Program-made: the position numbers and the translations under genes
Shown: positions 11,276 to 24,123 of the stretch, one piece after another
Numbering within the stretch: position 1 is the first letter of the stretch
Layout of the letters: every line of letters begins with the position of its first letter
Notes under the pieces: model-generated
What the model saw: the letters and a program-made list of their open reading frames with translations, nothing else
Databases searched by the model: none
Told to the model about the DNA's origin: nothing
DNA from: Margaritifera margaritifera
Taxonomy: Eukaryota; Mollusca; Bivalvia; Unionida; Margaritiferidae
Assembly (NCBI GenBank): GCA_029931535.1
Contig: JAQPZY010001495.1
Span: 3,136,001-3,200,000 of the forward strand
DNA length: 64,000 bases
Direction of reading: 5' to 3'

Positions 11276-12556
11276 AATAGATACATCTGGTGCAAAAGGA
11301 CCTGGATAAAATATGCTCAAGCCCTTTCCTATCTATTTCATCAGCCAGTTTGGCTGAATTTGTTTGTAATTTTAGGAATATGTTGTCTGTTGTGTAAAGT
11401 ATTAGATGTTTTTATTTGCAGCACCATTTTTTAGTTACACTGGAATTTAAAAACAGGTATCCTGGGATACATTTATAGAATCATATGTGATGCATTTTCT
11501 CAGCAGTGGTATTAACTGTCCCCAAAATCCATCTGTCATAAATTTGAGCACATAAATGTATGATTAATAATTTAAGAATTAAAAAACTGGAACTAGACGA
11601 TTGCAGTTATTACTGGGTAGGGATGAAAATGTAGTTTTTATACAAAATTTTGTATCAGAATATTGTATTTTTTCCTATCCTGTCAAACCAGGTACATTTA
11701 CCCAGACAAAACAGGACCACTAAATGAGGTTTCAAGGAAACAAGGTTTCATTTCCATGATCATTATCAGTTAAGTGTTATATCTTGCTTCTGTAACTTGG
11801 CAATTTATTTATATATTTTTTTCTGATATTTCTATAATTTTCATCCATTTTTTTAAATGTTTGACTGATTTTGTTATGGGTGGCTCTCTCTCCACCTTGG
11901 GTACAATGATGCAAATGGTCAAGGAAGTATTTCCTTTGATAATCAATAAAATATTTAACTTGGGATTTCATTAACTCTGAAAGGGACTTCTTGGTATCTC
12001 AAACATGGTGAAAACTGAAGTCTGTAAAGAAGAAGGAGTGGGTTCCAAGATTAACTTCTCTTTTCTATGACAATCACTTACACACACACCTTTCATATAA
12101 ACATTTGCCAGACATTGCTCCTCTAATTGAAGAAAGGTAAATGATACCAATATTATGTAAGCACATTCAATGATGTTGAGTAATCTTTTGAGAAACATAC
12201 ACATTTTGAATATTTTATAATGATTTGGAACCTATGTAACAATCCTGGACTATCTCCCTTTGTCCAAGTTGTTTTGCCATGTGAATCAATATTAATTTTG
12301 CTTAGGATGTGCACTGCAGATCCATATAGGAACCAACATACTTTTTTTTGGACACATTAAGGAATTTCAGAGGGAATTTTATTCTTTTATGAAATCTTCT
12401 ATCGTTTTATTTTTCCAGCAGGTTCCCAAATTGAAATAGATTCCTCAATATCTTCAAAATGGTGATTGCATGACAACTATGCTTTTGCAGGAGGTTTCAA
12501 GGAAAAGTGCTCTTGATTATGAATAATTATTATGAAAGTAAAATTTTATTGTAGGT
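11276..12556. other. POLK intron; no recognised feature
   Basis: AT-rich intronic sequence between the two copies of the dispersed repeat. No coding block with splice sites was seen. Confidence 0.5.
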
Positions 12557-13003
12557 CACAGGCAACTAATTATTTTATGAGCTTCAGAACCAGCATTTGT
12601 GTGGTGATATATTAAATGCCATATTTAAAAATATAAAGGTCACTGATTGGCTGCAAATAATTACCAGAAAAAATTAACATAATTGTTCAGAAGAAGCCTA
12701 CACATGGGTAAATTGTATGCAATAGCAGACTTGAACCTAAAACCATTTACATTTTATCACTGTTGCTGCGCAGATCCTCCTGAATGTAAATAGGAAGATC
12801 TCACCAGGCTGGATTTTTATAGTGTGCACCTACTAGAATATTTCTCACAAAAACGAGGCTCACAGCATATCATTTTCATTGTTTTAAAAATCTCTTGGAT
12901 AGGTTGTTCATAGGATGTAAGCCTTATTTGCCAGTCTTATCACAAAAGTAATTTTGCCAAATATTAACATAAGGTCTGTGGGAATCGAATTAGTTGCCTG
13001 TGC
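12557..13003. repeat. Dispersed repeat, copy B (single 26-bp unit)
   Basis: Matches copy A at 10527-11275 from aggcaactaattattttatg through cgaattagttgcctgtg. It has one gcaatagcagacttgaacct unit where copy A has twelve. Confidence 0.8.
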
Positions 13004-13282
13004 CCACTTCCTCAAGTTGCTAATCTCTTCCTCTTGGAGACGAAATTAGCTCCCATCAGTATCAAAGGTTATTGCTCCATGATTTGTCTGTTTTTATCTC
13101 GCTAAAACACTTGTTTTATTGACTTGCTAATCACTAGAGACTTCAACTTTTTCCCAGCCATGCTTGCACGCAAAACTGCAATTATATCATTCTTGGTCCT
13201 TTTTCCTCCCGCACAGTAACTGCTTTTGGTCAGAAATGTTAATTTCTTTCCATCTGTATACAAAAGTCATTTCAGCGTGTTA

Positions 13283-13360
13283 AAAATATCCCACGGTTGG
13301 TAGCCATCAGAGATTGTTGTTAAAAATATCCCACAGTTGGTAGCCATCAGAGATTGTTGG
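13283..13360. repeat. 38-bp tandem duplication
   Basis: Two adjacent copies of a unit containing aaaaatatcccac, gttggtagccatcagagatt and gttg, differing at one base (acggttgg versus acagttgg). Confidence 0.9.
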
Positions 13361-13735
13361 CAATTTCTTTTTCAATCTTGAATGACAACAGTATCTAGAG
13401 CTCTCTTGCCACTCATGGTCTTGAATACACTGTTGTTTCTTTCAGAAATTTGGCCAACCAGTCATTAGAAGCCTTAAAATTAGTCACCCAAGTTCTGCAG
13501 TAAATTTGATTGCTGTATGAGCTCCCGAGACTTCAATCCTCTTTAGATTTGCATCACTATACCATTTCATAACAAGTTCACTGATCTATTCATTCACTGT
13601 CATGATCCTCTGTCTTTTCGTGTCTAGATGAGCTTAGCCCAGATTCTAACATCTGAATAGCCTGAACATGCTCTTCTGGAGTCAAAACTTTTTGTTTTCT
13701 TGAGTTTATCATGTAAATTATGCAATGTTTCTGCA
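13360..13735 (-). pseudogene. pogo/Tigger-like transposase remnant (CENP-B-type DNA-binding part)
   Basis: - strand frames give RKQKVLTPEEHVQAIQMLES (start of a pogo-type helix-turn-helix), then ELVMKWYSDANL, SGAHTAIK, and TNFKASNDWLAKFLKE. The last follows the CENP-B-type HTH pattern 'F.AS.GWL..F'. Frames are interrupted and the DDE domain is not seen. It lies in the POLK intron. Confidence 0.65.
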
Positions 13736-13860
13736 AGGATGATGTTAGTATCTTTCGAAAAACTCACTAACATGCAGATTACATGAAGGGTAGGTGCCTC
13801 TTTATAGAGCTGATCACTCTGGATGAATAAAAGTCACCAAAGTCATACCTGTCTTCAGCT

Positions 13861-13881
13861 TGGGGGGGGGGGAGGGGGGGG
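13861..13881. repeat. Poly-G tract
   Basis: Run of 10 G, one A, then 9 G in the POLK intron. The tract can form a G-quadruplex-like structure on the + strand; no function is claimed. Confidence 0.9.
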
Positions 13882-14197
13882 TACCACCTTTGCTTGTTAT
13901 ACATTACAAGTGATCAAATAAATAAACCTGTGATACTTAATTATTCATTATAATTTACAAACGTAACCTCTTTATAGTTGGTTACCATGGTGTCCCCTGA
14001 GCAAGGCACTTTATTACAATTACCTTGGCACTAAATAACCTTCATGTGTTGATGTGCCATAAAACACCAAACCAAAAAATCCTTGTTCCTTCTAACACCC
14101 CATTTATTTGCATGTTGTTTCTTTGACATAGAATTAACATAAAAATTACAGTTCTTTTTACAGCACAAATGTTATCTCTACTGTTGTATATGCACAG

Positions 14198-15536
14198 GTG
14201 TCCGTATATCCAGTCTTCTTCATGAGAGCTTGTGTAAAAGAGAGAAGCGACAGAACACAATAACAGGTTTTATCCAACAAAAGCCACAGAAGCATAATGC
14301 AGAACCAAGTAATTCGGATTTGCAAGCTATTGGGAAAAATGTGGATATACTGTCTGCTAATGAAGTGGATACATATGGTTCTAAGCCAGATGTGGATTCA
14401 GAGGTTACCAAGTATGATATAGACACATGGCACATTGTAAAAGAGGAGTGCATGCAATCCATTGGAACATGTATGCAGTTACCGGACACCACACAAAAAG
14501 AAGATCCACACACTAGTATTCTAAATGTGGTTGTAGAGGTTTCTGTTGAAGATAAGGATCTGCAAGCTGCTGTTCAAAAAGTGGATACAGCGGCTATTAT
14601 CCATGATGAGGCTTCTGCACACAGCGTTCAGTATGAGAACAAGCAGTCAGCAGTGTTCATTAGCAAAGACAGCTGTGTGATGAAAGAAAAGGACAATAAA
14701 GATGATAGAGCTGTAGGAAAATGTAGGAGCCCAAAGAAGAGTAATAAGGGTCCTCTTGATTCATTTATCAGTGCCAAATCTTTAAGTGAACAAAGAAATC
14801 CTTCAAGAAGGGAAGCCAGCTTTAACCATGGAAATAATTCTTTGAAATTAGGTGACTTAGAAGAGATGAATCGAATATGCTTAGTTGCAGGCATTTCTGA
14901 TGGATCAAAACAATCTAGAAATGAAATTCATAAAACTGCTGCTGAAAATGTGGAAAACAGTTTTAACAGTGAGCCATCCATGATTTACCCTGCAGGTTTG
15001 GTGACATTTTTGTGTCCAGTTTGCAATAAATACATCAATTGTGCTAATGAAGAGAAAATGAACCTTCACATTGATGTCTGTCTTAAAGGTCAAGGTCACA
15101 TTGATGAAAATCAGACTTGTTCTCAAACTCCAGATCATTCAAAAGGAAGAAACCAAATTATTTATGAAGTATATGTTAACAGAACTGAGGAAAATTTGAA
15201 CCAAATTTGCAATGACAGTAAATTTCATGACTTGGATACCAATAGAAGACAATGCAATACACATGAAAAAAATGAAAGTGGAAATGAACCTGACAGTGAA
15301 CAAACTGAACCTTTCATTCTGTCTAGAGGTCTCAAGAATGACACAACTGGGGAGAATGTCCTTCCAGACAGAAATGAGAAGGAGACGATTGGTCTTGTTT
15401 GCCCTGTCTGTTACATGGAACAAAGGGACCAAGACCTGGATGCTTTCAATTCCCATGTGGACACCTGTCTCAGCAAAGGCACAATCTCACAGATACTCCA
15501 GGAACAAAGACAGAACGAAAAGGCTAACTTAAAGAG
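14198..15536 (+). CDS. POLK: POLK large exon (PIP box and two UBZ4 zinc fingers)
   Basis: Acceptor 'tatgcacag' ends at 14197; the exon opens GT-GTC-CGT (completing Gly, then VRISSLLHE). PIP box NTITGFIQQK is encoded near 14255-14284. A third PIP-like stretch, KGPLDSFI, lies near 14746-14769. UBZ4 finger 1 near 15012-15090 has C-P-V-C, then His and H-x3-C (CPVC...NLHIDVC). Finger 2 near 15397-15468 has CPVC...FNSHVDTC. These bind ubiquitin on modified PCNA. The exon closes AAC-TTA-AAG-AG with donor gtaataaag; reading on would hit a stop two bases into the intron. The linker between the PIP box and the fingers is acidic, low in conservation and presumably disordered. Confidence 0.94.
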
Positions 15537-18500
15537 GTAATAAAGCATGTATAGTGGTCCCCAGTTTACATGTAAAAAGCCACCCTGCCTGCAATCAAAA
15601 GATGGGCAAATAAGATGGGTGGCCTCAAGTGAGAGGGAAAAATGGTAAAAATGCACAACCTTGGTACAGGATATAGTGGCCTTTTGTCAAGGGGTTGCCT
15701 TTCATAAGAGTCCAAATAAGAAAGTACCACAACACACATATTTAATGCTTACTCATTGATGCAAGTAAATTTGTATTTAAGGGTTTCTGTGGCTGGATTT
15801 GTCAAATATGAATAAGTATCAATTGTTGACTGAGCCCAACCTGCCACCTTCTGTCCAACCCTTATATACAGTATAATAAGACTTGCAACAGAAAATGGCT
15901 TTTTAGAGACAACAACGTAATTCTACAAGATTCTGTGATAAATTAGATAAATGGCAAGAATTAGTTAGTAGTGTATAGACAATATTGTGCTATTTAGATG
16001 ATGTAAAAAAGAAAGAAACAATCTTTATAAAGCTAGCATTCAGTGGTAGGTATTATGGAATATCTTTATGGGTAATAGTACAAAAATATAATTCTGTCAT
16101 AAAAGTGAAAATGTTAGACTTGTAGTAGTCTTTTACTCCAAAGATAAAAAGTCTATGGAAAACTGTGTTAATGAAAATCATGTAGTACCAGTTGTTATTA
16201 TTAAGGCTGCAACATTTACTAATATTTCTAAACATGTACACTGTTTACAATAACCGAAATGATGCTGTTTAGTTGAAACGATTAGAACCCCAACCTTTTC
16301 CATATCTACCCATTAGACTTATTGTACATCTAGCAGCTATTTAAATGTACTTGCTGCACTTCACTCAACTTGTGAACGTTTTATTTGCTGTACATCTTTT
16401 ACCTCATTATGACCAGATTCAGTTTGTGTTTGTTGAATAAATCAGACAGTTTTAGTCAAAAATCCCTTGGATTTTCATGATATTGTTTCCTACTATTAAA
16501 TATTTGTATATGATCGATAATGGAACCAGACTGCCTGGACATGTGCATGGGATGAATTTTTAGTATCTTCAGTCACTAAGAAGCTGTGCAGTGACTTACA
16601 AACTTAAAATGGTGTATCTTTAAAATAAAATATTACTAATGAAAGGTTCTATTAACAAACATGTTGTTTAAAGGTAAATACAATAGTTTAACAAATTTGT
16701 TATCAGCATTATCAGTAAATCGACCCGATGTGTAATGTGTGCTATAACCAGTCTCAGCTTCTTTTTCCCAACTATGCCACATTCTGTGTAAAAATCATAG
16801 CTACATACTTTAAGAAAGGAATTAACAGAAAAAAACTTCAAAACAATCCTCTTAAGTACAGATGTGGAAATGTATAATTTAATTGGAGCAAGTAGTTCCT
16901 GCATTAATGACAGCCATGTCCACGTTCATGTACACATTTACCAATTTTGTAAATGTTTTCAGGCAGTAAACTAAACTAAACCATTTACACATGTAAACGT
17001 TGCAGCCTTAATTATTATATATGAAATAGTTGAAAGAAAACAAATGAATTTTTAATGAGGATGGCATATCTGTTGGACTACAAGGTAGAAGGATATTAAC
17101 TAGCTAGTTTATGTAGTAGCAGGTAAAATTTTCATGTTATCAACTAATCTACATTGAAATGATAAAAGAGTGATATTATGTATCTCCTGATTGTAGGACC
17201 TAACTAAATTCATCTCTTGACGTTTTTGAGTTTGGTTAAATAAACAATATAATATCTTTACATGTAAATACTATGTCAGTCCTAAAAGCATAAAGCTTAC
17301 TTCAGAAGGCAACAAAATGTTTGCATTGGTATACTATTCATCTCATCTTTGAACAATCCCACAACTTTCTTGTAAGCTAATGGTATTCCAAGAGTACCAT
17401 CCACAGTACATCATACACTTACCTTGTGGTAAAGAGTATTATTGTACTTCTTTGATGTAAAACCCTCTTTATTAGTCAGTTACTTGACCTTTGAATCTGA
17501 TATTAATAGGTGTCTTCCTGGTCTTGAAAGCAAGCTGTCTGTAAAATTTGATTAAGATCAAAGATACAGAACTCAAGTTTATTTTTCAGAAACCTTTTTT
17601 CTTTCATCTTGACCTTGGACCTATTGACTCAAAAATTGATGGTTGCCTTTCTTGTCTCAAATGCAAGCCATTCACAAAGTTTGGTCATGGCTTGTGGCAT
17701 AGAACTGGACTTGTTTTGTTGAAACTGTTTTCATTCTTTGAGTCCAACCTTTACCTTTTAACCCCAAATCAGTAGCAGTATTCCTTATTTCAAATAAAAG
17801 TCATCTACAAAATTTAATCAAGGCATATGGTACAGAACTCAAGTAGTCTGTGGAAATTGTTTTCCCTCAATGCAATCCTTGTGTCCTTGCCACCAAAATA
17901 AATTTGTGTTTTTCCTCATCTCAAATGGAAGCCATCCACAAAGTTTGGTCAGAGTAGGTGACAAAGAATCTACAAGTCACTGTGAACATAACCTTTTGAC
18001 CCCAAAATCAGTAGGTGTCTTTCTTATCTCAAAGGAAGGCAGTTAAAAGGTTTGGTCAAGATATATGATGTCAAATTGAAGTTATTGTGTGGAAAACAGT
18101 TTTCCTTCTAGTCCCTGTGACCTTAACCTTCAAACTTTTGACCCTACAAGCTCAACCTATTTAGAAAGTTTATTAACAGTAGATGGTAGAGAACTAAGTT
18201 ATTGTGCAAAAATAAAATTGGATGGATGGACAGACAACATTACAATATTGTATGCTCTACAATATGGCAGGATATTTGTAAAAAAATAGAGAACAAGTCA
18301 TGCTATCATATACATTTAGTAACCCACTGGGTCACATGAATTTAACATGTGATATCCCTTATAAAGCAGTATTTTGGTAACCCCTGTCCTCTAGGCACAG
18401 ACTTGTTGGACCCTGCATTGGAAATCTCATCAAGTCACCTCACAACTTGTTAATCAAGTGTCAAACAAGCAGCACACTATTATTGCGCTCATATGACAAA

Positions 18501-18596
18501 CAAACTGTGGTACAAAATCATTTAATAGAATACACCCATCTTAGCGAGCAAGTACAACCCTTGCTTTGGATGTAAGATATCTTATTTCTCTTCCAG
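15537..18596. other. Last POLK intron
   Basis: AT-rich. 17460-18290 contains four or so degenerate units of a dispersed repeat with landmarks cttgacct, gacccc, tcaaatg-aag-ccat and aaagtttggtca, related to the block at 57590-58460. No coding block was recognised. Confidence 0.6.
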
Positions 18597-18696
18597 GTTG
18601 TCACCTGGATTTGCCAATTCAAGCCAACCATCATCAAAAAAGAAGAAAATCAAACATCAAAACCAAACAAGGAGTATTACTTCATATTTCAAATAA
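18597..18696 (+). CDS. POLK: POLK last exon (C-terminal PIP-like motif)
   Basis: Acceptor 'ttctcttccag' ends at 18596. The first base completes the split Arg codon, then LSPGFANSSQPSSKKKKIK, a basic NLS-like run, and the terminal SITSYFK followed by TAA at 18694. The terminal motif has the hydrophobic I-x-x-Y-F core of a PIP box but Thr instead of Gln at the first position. As I recall, vertebrate pol kappa also ends in a non-canonical PIP. Confidence 0.93.
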
Positions 18697-19220
18697 CTCA
18701 ATCTGGCTTATGCATGCAGTTCACTACATTTAACAGATGTAATGATCAGTATATTTGCTTTTTCTTTTAAAATTTGTTAATTAAAAAATATTTGGTGTGG
18801 ATAATTTATGTGCTGAAAGGCTGGTGGAGATGTACTTTGCTATGGATTCTAGTAAGACCATACAATTTTGTAATATTAGTAATAATGCAAACAATATTTG
18901 GTAAAAGATAATGGACACTATGCCATAGGGCATGGAGAGACTGAAATCCGTCCAAGTGAAAAAATGAAATGATAAAAACGTGTAAGGAAACTGTATTGGT
19001 ATGCTATATGGACAATATCAAAAAGGTTGGAAAAGCCGTGTCACAGATCAGAGCATCTCATTTCATTGAAAGAAGTCTGCCTTGTTGAGCAGGCAGTACA
19101 GGAGGGGACCTTGATAAAGCAGTGGTTTATAGTGCCATTTATATTCTACACTAACAGTCTAGTGACAAAACAGGACATCCTTCTTTTTCTCTCATTCAGC
19201 ACATTCCTCTTTAAAAGTCA
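18697..19220. other. POLK 3' UTR / intergenic start
   Basis: Directly after the POLK stop. No strong AATAAA close to the stop was found; an AATAAA on the + strand occurs at 20606-20611, which would place the minisatellite inside the POLK 3' UTR. This is only a possibility. Confidence 0.4.
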
Positions 19221-19870
19221 ATCTTAATTGTACCATGTGTGTCTAAAAGCTGTTGGGACTGGTCTTAATTGTACCGTGTGCCTATAAACTGTTGGAACTG
19301 GTCTTAATTGTACTGTGTGGCTATAAACTGTAGGAACTGGTCTTAATTGTACCATGTGTGCCTATAAACTGTTGGCACTGGTCTTAATTGTACCATGTGT
19401 GGCTATAAACTGTTGGAACTGGTCTTAATTGAACCATGTGTGCCTATAAACTGTTGGAACTGGTCTTAATTGTACTATGTGCCTATACACTGTTGGAACT
19501 GGTCTTAATTGTACCATGTGTGTCTAAAAGCTGTTGGGACTGGTCTTAATTGTACCATGTGTGCCTATAAACTGTTGAAACTGGTCTTAATTGTACTATG
19601 TGCCTATACACTGTTGGAACTGGTCTTAATTGTACCATTTGTGGCTATAAACTGTTGGAACTGGTCTTGTACTATGTGCCTATACACTGTTGGAACTGGT
19701 CTTAATTGTACCATGTGTGCCTATAAACTGTTGGAACTGGTCTTAATTGTACCATGTGTGCCTATACACTGTTGGAACTGGTCTTAATTGTACCATGTGT
19801 GCCTATACACTGATGGAACTGGTCTTAATTGTACCATGTGTGCCTATAAACTGTTGGAACTGGTCTTAAG
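19221..19870. repeat. 41-bp minisatellite, about 16 units
   Basis: Unit contains tcttaattgtaccatgtgtg, cctataaactgttggaactg and g; variants use ctatacac, ctaaaagc or drop one to three bases. It sits between the convergent POLK and ALDH7A1 stop codons. An open frame across it (MYHVCLKAVGTG...) is repeat-derived. Confidence 0.95.
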
Positions 19871-21698
19871 TTAACTAAGAGTATGTTAACATGACACAAA
19901 AGGTAAAACCAGAATGAAGAAAAATAAGACCAGTTTTATTTGGTATTAACCTTTTACTCAAAACTTTTAATTTTGACAGGCACAGAAATTACAAGCGACC
20001 ATAAAATTTCTCACAAATGACCAGATTCACGAGATTCTTCAAAAGATATTTATGTATACAGTAGACACTTATAAAGTGTATTAAATTCACAAACATGCAT
20101 TTCACAACTTTACATATAATATCTACTTGCCTACACAAAAATGTTACTACAACAGATTAAGACAAATTTTAGTTTCTTTGTTTTCAAAAACATCTAATGA
20201 ATATAAAAGCAAATTACCATAAATTTGAAATCATTAATATTTGTACTATAATAGCATGCAGCTTCAGTTGAACATTGCTACAGCATGGGTATTGGTGATC
20301 TTTCATCCCTCATGAACACTTGCAATAATTTTCACTTTATGTGCTGAAATAGATATGTTAGATAGATACCAGACTTTATAGTCTTAAAAATATATATAAA
20401 AAATTCCTGTAAGCGAGTTGTCCAATATGAAAAATATAAAAATCTATGCTTTCCTTAGAAATACTGTACTAGCTTGTATTTAGCCCGTTTTGTAAGGGTG
20501 ATGCACCATGCCCTAGAATGCAGGGACAACAACTTTGGTAATGTCTACCTTGTATATAAATTCTGTAGCATGTCTACTCTGTACTTCAAAAACCTTGGAT
20601 ATGTAAATAAAAGGTTATAAATTCTTTTTTAAATGGTAATAGCAATGAAGTGCCTTTGTTCTCTGATATATAAATCCTAGCATTCATTCTCAACTTGACT
20701 GTGGCACTCAATTATTTCACAGCATATTGACCTATAGCACTAAAAGCATCCCATGTATATACCACTTAGATCTTAGTTTGATCTTTGGCAAAATCTGTAA
20801 ATACACTATATTAATTGTACTTGATTTGTCTTGAAAAATGTCATTACATATTTGCACATAAAATATAATCTTTTATATTGACCATCCATCATCACTTTAA
20901 GTATGCTGCATGACATACATAGAGTTCTTCCCGAATTTATCTAGTAGGGTTTGTCAGGAATTTAAAGCACAATATTCTAATATTATCAAAATTGCAGTGA
21001 AACGACACGGATTAATTTTATTGTATCACAGCAAATCTGTTATTATCATATATTACATTTTGTAGCTAATTCCATGTTATTTCCAAATTCACTTAAATAT
21101 AATGCACAATGACATTCTTAATTGGCCTCTGCAGGGCATGGCAAATGTCAGTCAACTTATCGAATAATAAATATTCCATTAAACCTCTGCCCAATCTGAT
21201 TACCCAGATACATGTAAATGTTTATCCAACTGCAGTATAGTTTAGTGGTCAGACAAAGTTTGTCAAATTTAGTTGGTCGCCTAGAAAATTTTTGCTATAT
21301 AACATGTACAAGTTGCAACTTTTTCTCAACTTTCTAGGAAATTTTCATAACTTACTTATCTATCCCATCATTCATCATGAATTTTTCCAGAGTTATCAAT
21401 AATTTTAGCATCAAGACTTTAAATTCCAAGACCTCATGAAAAGTGTCTGCATTTCTGTACACAATTCATCTTAACTTCACAAATGTGGAAATCTACAATG
21501 GTACAATATGTACAACAGGTTCTTATATGCCTACAAAACTGAGTACCACCAAAAAGTGATCCCATTACCATGACTGTGTCAAATTTAACACAAAATTCAT
21601 CAAGAATTGTGCAGGTTGTTTGAAAACAATAGCACACTAATTTTATCATCAATACTGTTAAGATCCTCCATCAATCCCAGTTTGCATTTTTTTTTTTT
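19871..21698. other. Intergenic / ALDH7A1 3' UTR
   Basis: AT-rich. On the - strand AATAAA complements (tttatt) occur at 21017-21022 and 19935-19940, giving candidate ALDH7A1 polyadenylation signals about 0.7 and 1.8 kb past the stop. No other gene was seen. Confidence 0.4.
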
Positions 21699-21753
21699 TT
21701 ACTCAAACTTGATTCCCTGGGCCAAAGGAAGTTCTTTGCTGTAATTGATTGTG
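21699..21753 (-). CDS. ALDH7A1: ALDH7A1 last exon
   Basis: Acceptor 'cttttttttcag' then C-ACA-ATC...; encodes TINYSKELPLAQGIKFE and the TAA stop (21701-21699). The first base completes the Cys codon begun at 24124-24125. Confidence 0.94.
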
Positions 21754-24123
21754 CTGAAAAAAAAGGAAAAGAATCGTGATGAATGCAACAAATTAATCCA
21801 TTCTTGCTTAGTGATGTTGACTGGTTCTTGAATAATTCCTTTTCTCTTGATCAGGATTACTTCCCTTGATACAAAGTAACTCTTTTACACAAGTAACCAA
21901 AGGAACAAACTGGAATATAATATTCTTTGAACAATATTGAATATCAGTCTTAATGCCAATTATACTGTTTATACCAAGCATACATTTTATCTAATATTTC
22001 AAAAACTGAAGAAAGTTGTACACAAAAAAATTTGTTTTATGGCACATATTGAAACAACTCTAGTTATTTCAAATTTTCTTATTACTTCATATGAAGTACA
22101 CGTGAAATTTAAATAAATTCTATTTTAAGAATTTGTATGGATACATGACAATTTCTTAAACTCTTTACTTTGGGGATATGATGATCTTATCCTGTGTTAA
22201 AATAGGATGTATTTTTGTACTTTTTTAACTACAACATTTTTACAAATAAAAAGCAATCAACCATGCAAACCAACTGGCTGATGTAATTAAAAATTACTGC
22301 ATCTGATTTGCACATTTGTTATGATCATCATCTTGTTTTCTTTTATGAATACCATTCTGACCGTCTATTGAAACTGTTTGATTTTGACTTTACTTCCATT
22401 TTTGTACTGCAAATATTACAATTCAAAAAATGCAACATCATACTATGTGGAAAAATTTAACCTTAAAATCATGTCACAGCTCTTTTTTGTGTAAATGTTG
22501 AACAAACTAAGATGTTCTTGGCACTGCTCATCATTTACCATGAAACTGGATTGTCATTAAATGTTCAGGGATCTTTCTCTCTCTCTCTCTCGCTATCTAT
22601 AGTAAAACCTGCTTTGAGCGACCAACTGTCGTTTACAACCACAATTGTCATGCAAGGATCTATTTTATTATATAAATGCACTGTCATAAGCGACCACCTG
22701 CAGAATGCAACCAGTGACCACAATTATTGGGCAAAGTTAAGCGATTTTACACTGCTATGAATGACATCTCAAAAATGGAGATAAACATCAATGACCTTTA
22801 TTTAATCCTTTGTAACCACAACCGCTTAGAAGGATCTTCAGGCAAAGTGTAGATTGTTCTAAACAACACTGTTATGAACAACCGCATCACAAAAAATGAG
22901 ATAAATACTCTGACCTTTTTTATTTAATCCTTTGTAAACATGACTGCTTAGGAGTGTTTGTTTGAAACAAAACAAAAGTTGAGTCTGGCTACTGGTTTTC
23001 TAAAACCTACAGGTCATACAGATTGCATCATATACTACAGACCGTAAACCAGACTAAATTACATCACTAATAACCACCATTGCAGTGTGAAAGTCATGTA
23101 AATCCCCATTATGATCAACCATTGCTTCTTCAAAGGGAGCAGTCAAGGATGTACATAGTCAATTCAACAGTTCGTATTGTTTCTTTATCTTTGTCCAAAA
23201 CCGCTTAACCCCAGTAATGTCATCATTGAAACCTTAAAGGGCTTCACTGTAGTGGTCAAGTTCCGTTGTTTGTCATTGGAATCAATCCGTAATGCCTGGA
23301 GTGAATGAGGTCTTTGTCATTAATAAGTGATTATCATTTTCCAGATTTGATTGTCATCATAAAAGGTTCATGTTGTTTGTTGCTTGTTTGAAGTTACAAT
23401 TATTAAAACCCACACACCTACCTATCATCTGTTCACCGTAGTGCAGCTGGTTATACCCTTTCTTTATCGAGTTAATCTCTTTATGTTGTTGGTGAATGAA
23501 GCCATTGGCTTTTGTCTCTCAATAAATTTATTTTGTTTCTGGATGGGTTAATTCTCTTTTTTTTTTAAATTTCATTCATTGGTATATATTCCATATTTAC
23601 CCAAAGCCTGATGAAAACTGCTAATTCATATACAAGATGAGTAAGTGTTATCATAGCTAACCGTGCAATTATTATGCTATATTTGAAGAAACTTGAAATT
23701 TATGGACATGTGAAGTTAAGTTATGGATAAATAAATATTACCTTAATCAATTTTGCAATTCATATGTTAATACATGTAAACAGAATCTTAAAATAATGAA
23801 TGTGAATGGTTAAGATGGATGTAAATCTTTATTGCTAAAATTATTTGGAGATGAAATTAATGCAATATTTTAACAAGAACTATGAATAAAGTATAAAATC
23901 CATTTACAGTAATTGTGGGTATTTCTCCTTTTTAAGCCCTGTTGAATTTTAACCTTGAAACTGTTCATCTTGCACAAACCTGTTATGAGAGATCACCAGT
24001 CTTGAGAGACCGCTTTTTGTTGGCAGAAGAGGTGGTCTCTCACGACAGGTTTTACTATATTCAAATCATAGATTGTTTGCACATAACATCACATAGGTTT
24101 TACACAATGTGACTTGCACTAAC
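21754..24123. other. ALDH7A1 intron
   Basis: Holds a short (CT)n run near 22572-22592, repeat sequence near 22597-23050 (agtaaaacctgctttgagcg and related blocks) and the fold-back element at 23979-24051. No further exon was recognised. Confidence 0.6.
23979..24051. mobile_element. Short fold-back MITE
   Basis: About 73 bp. Left end aacctgttatgagagatcacc-like and right end ggtggtctctcacgacaggtt are near-perfect reverse complements. The same family recurs at 57237-57415 (ggtctctcaagacaggtgg). Confidence 0.6.

Larger units (their letters stand above)
7402..18696 (+). other. POLK: DNA polymerase kappa gene, 3' part (three exons)
   Basis: Y-family translesion polymerase that copies past bulky minor-groove lesions in the nucleus and is recruited by PCNA. 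Three exons are visible: 7402-7573, 14198-15536 and 18597-18696; phases match and together they encode 536 residues to the stop at 18694-18696. The order is that of known POLK proteins: end of the little finger (LKLRLMG joined to VRISS), a PIP box (NTITGFIQ), two UBZ4 zinc fingers, and a C-terminal PIP-like motif (SITSYFK). Upstream exons with the catalytic palm were searched for by eye in 1-7400 and not found; they should lie before the window, displaced by retroelement insertions. The gene converges on ALDH7A1. Intron lengths are 6624 and 3060 bases. Confidence 0.93.

Noticed and set aside
13861..13881. Poly-G run as a regulatory quadruplex
   Set aside because: Intronic homopolymer with no supporting context; listed as a simple repeat only.
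19509..19787. 92-aa + strand frame with repeated cysteines
   Set aside because: Lies entirely in the 41-bp minisatellite and cycles through its frames.
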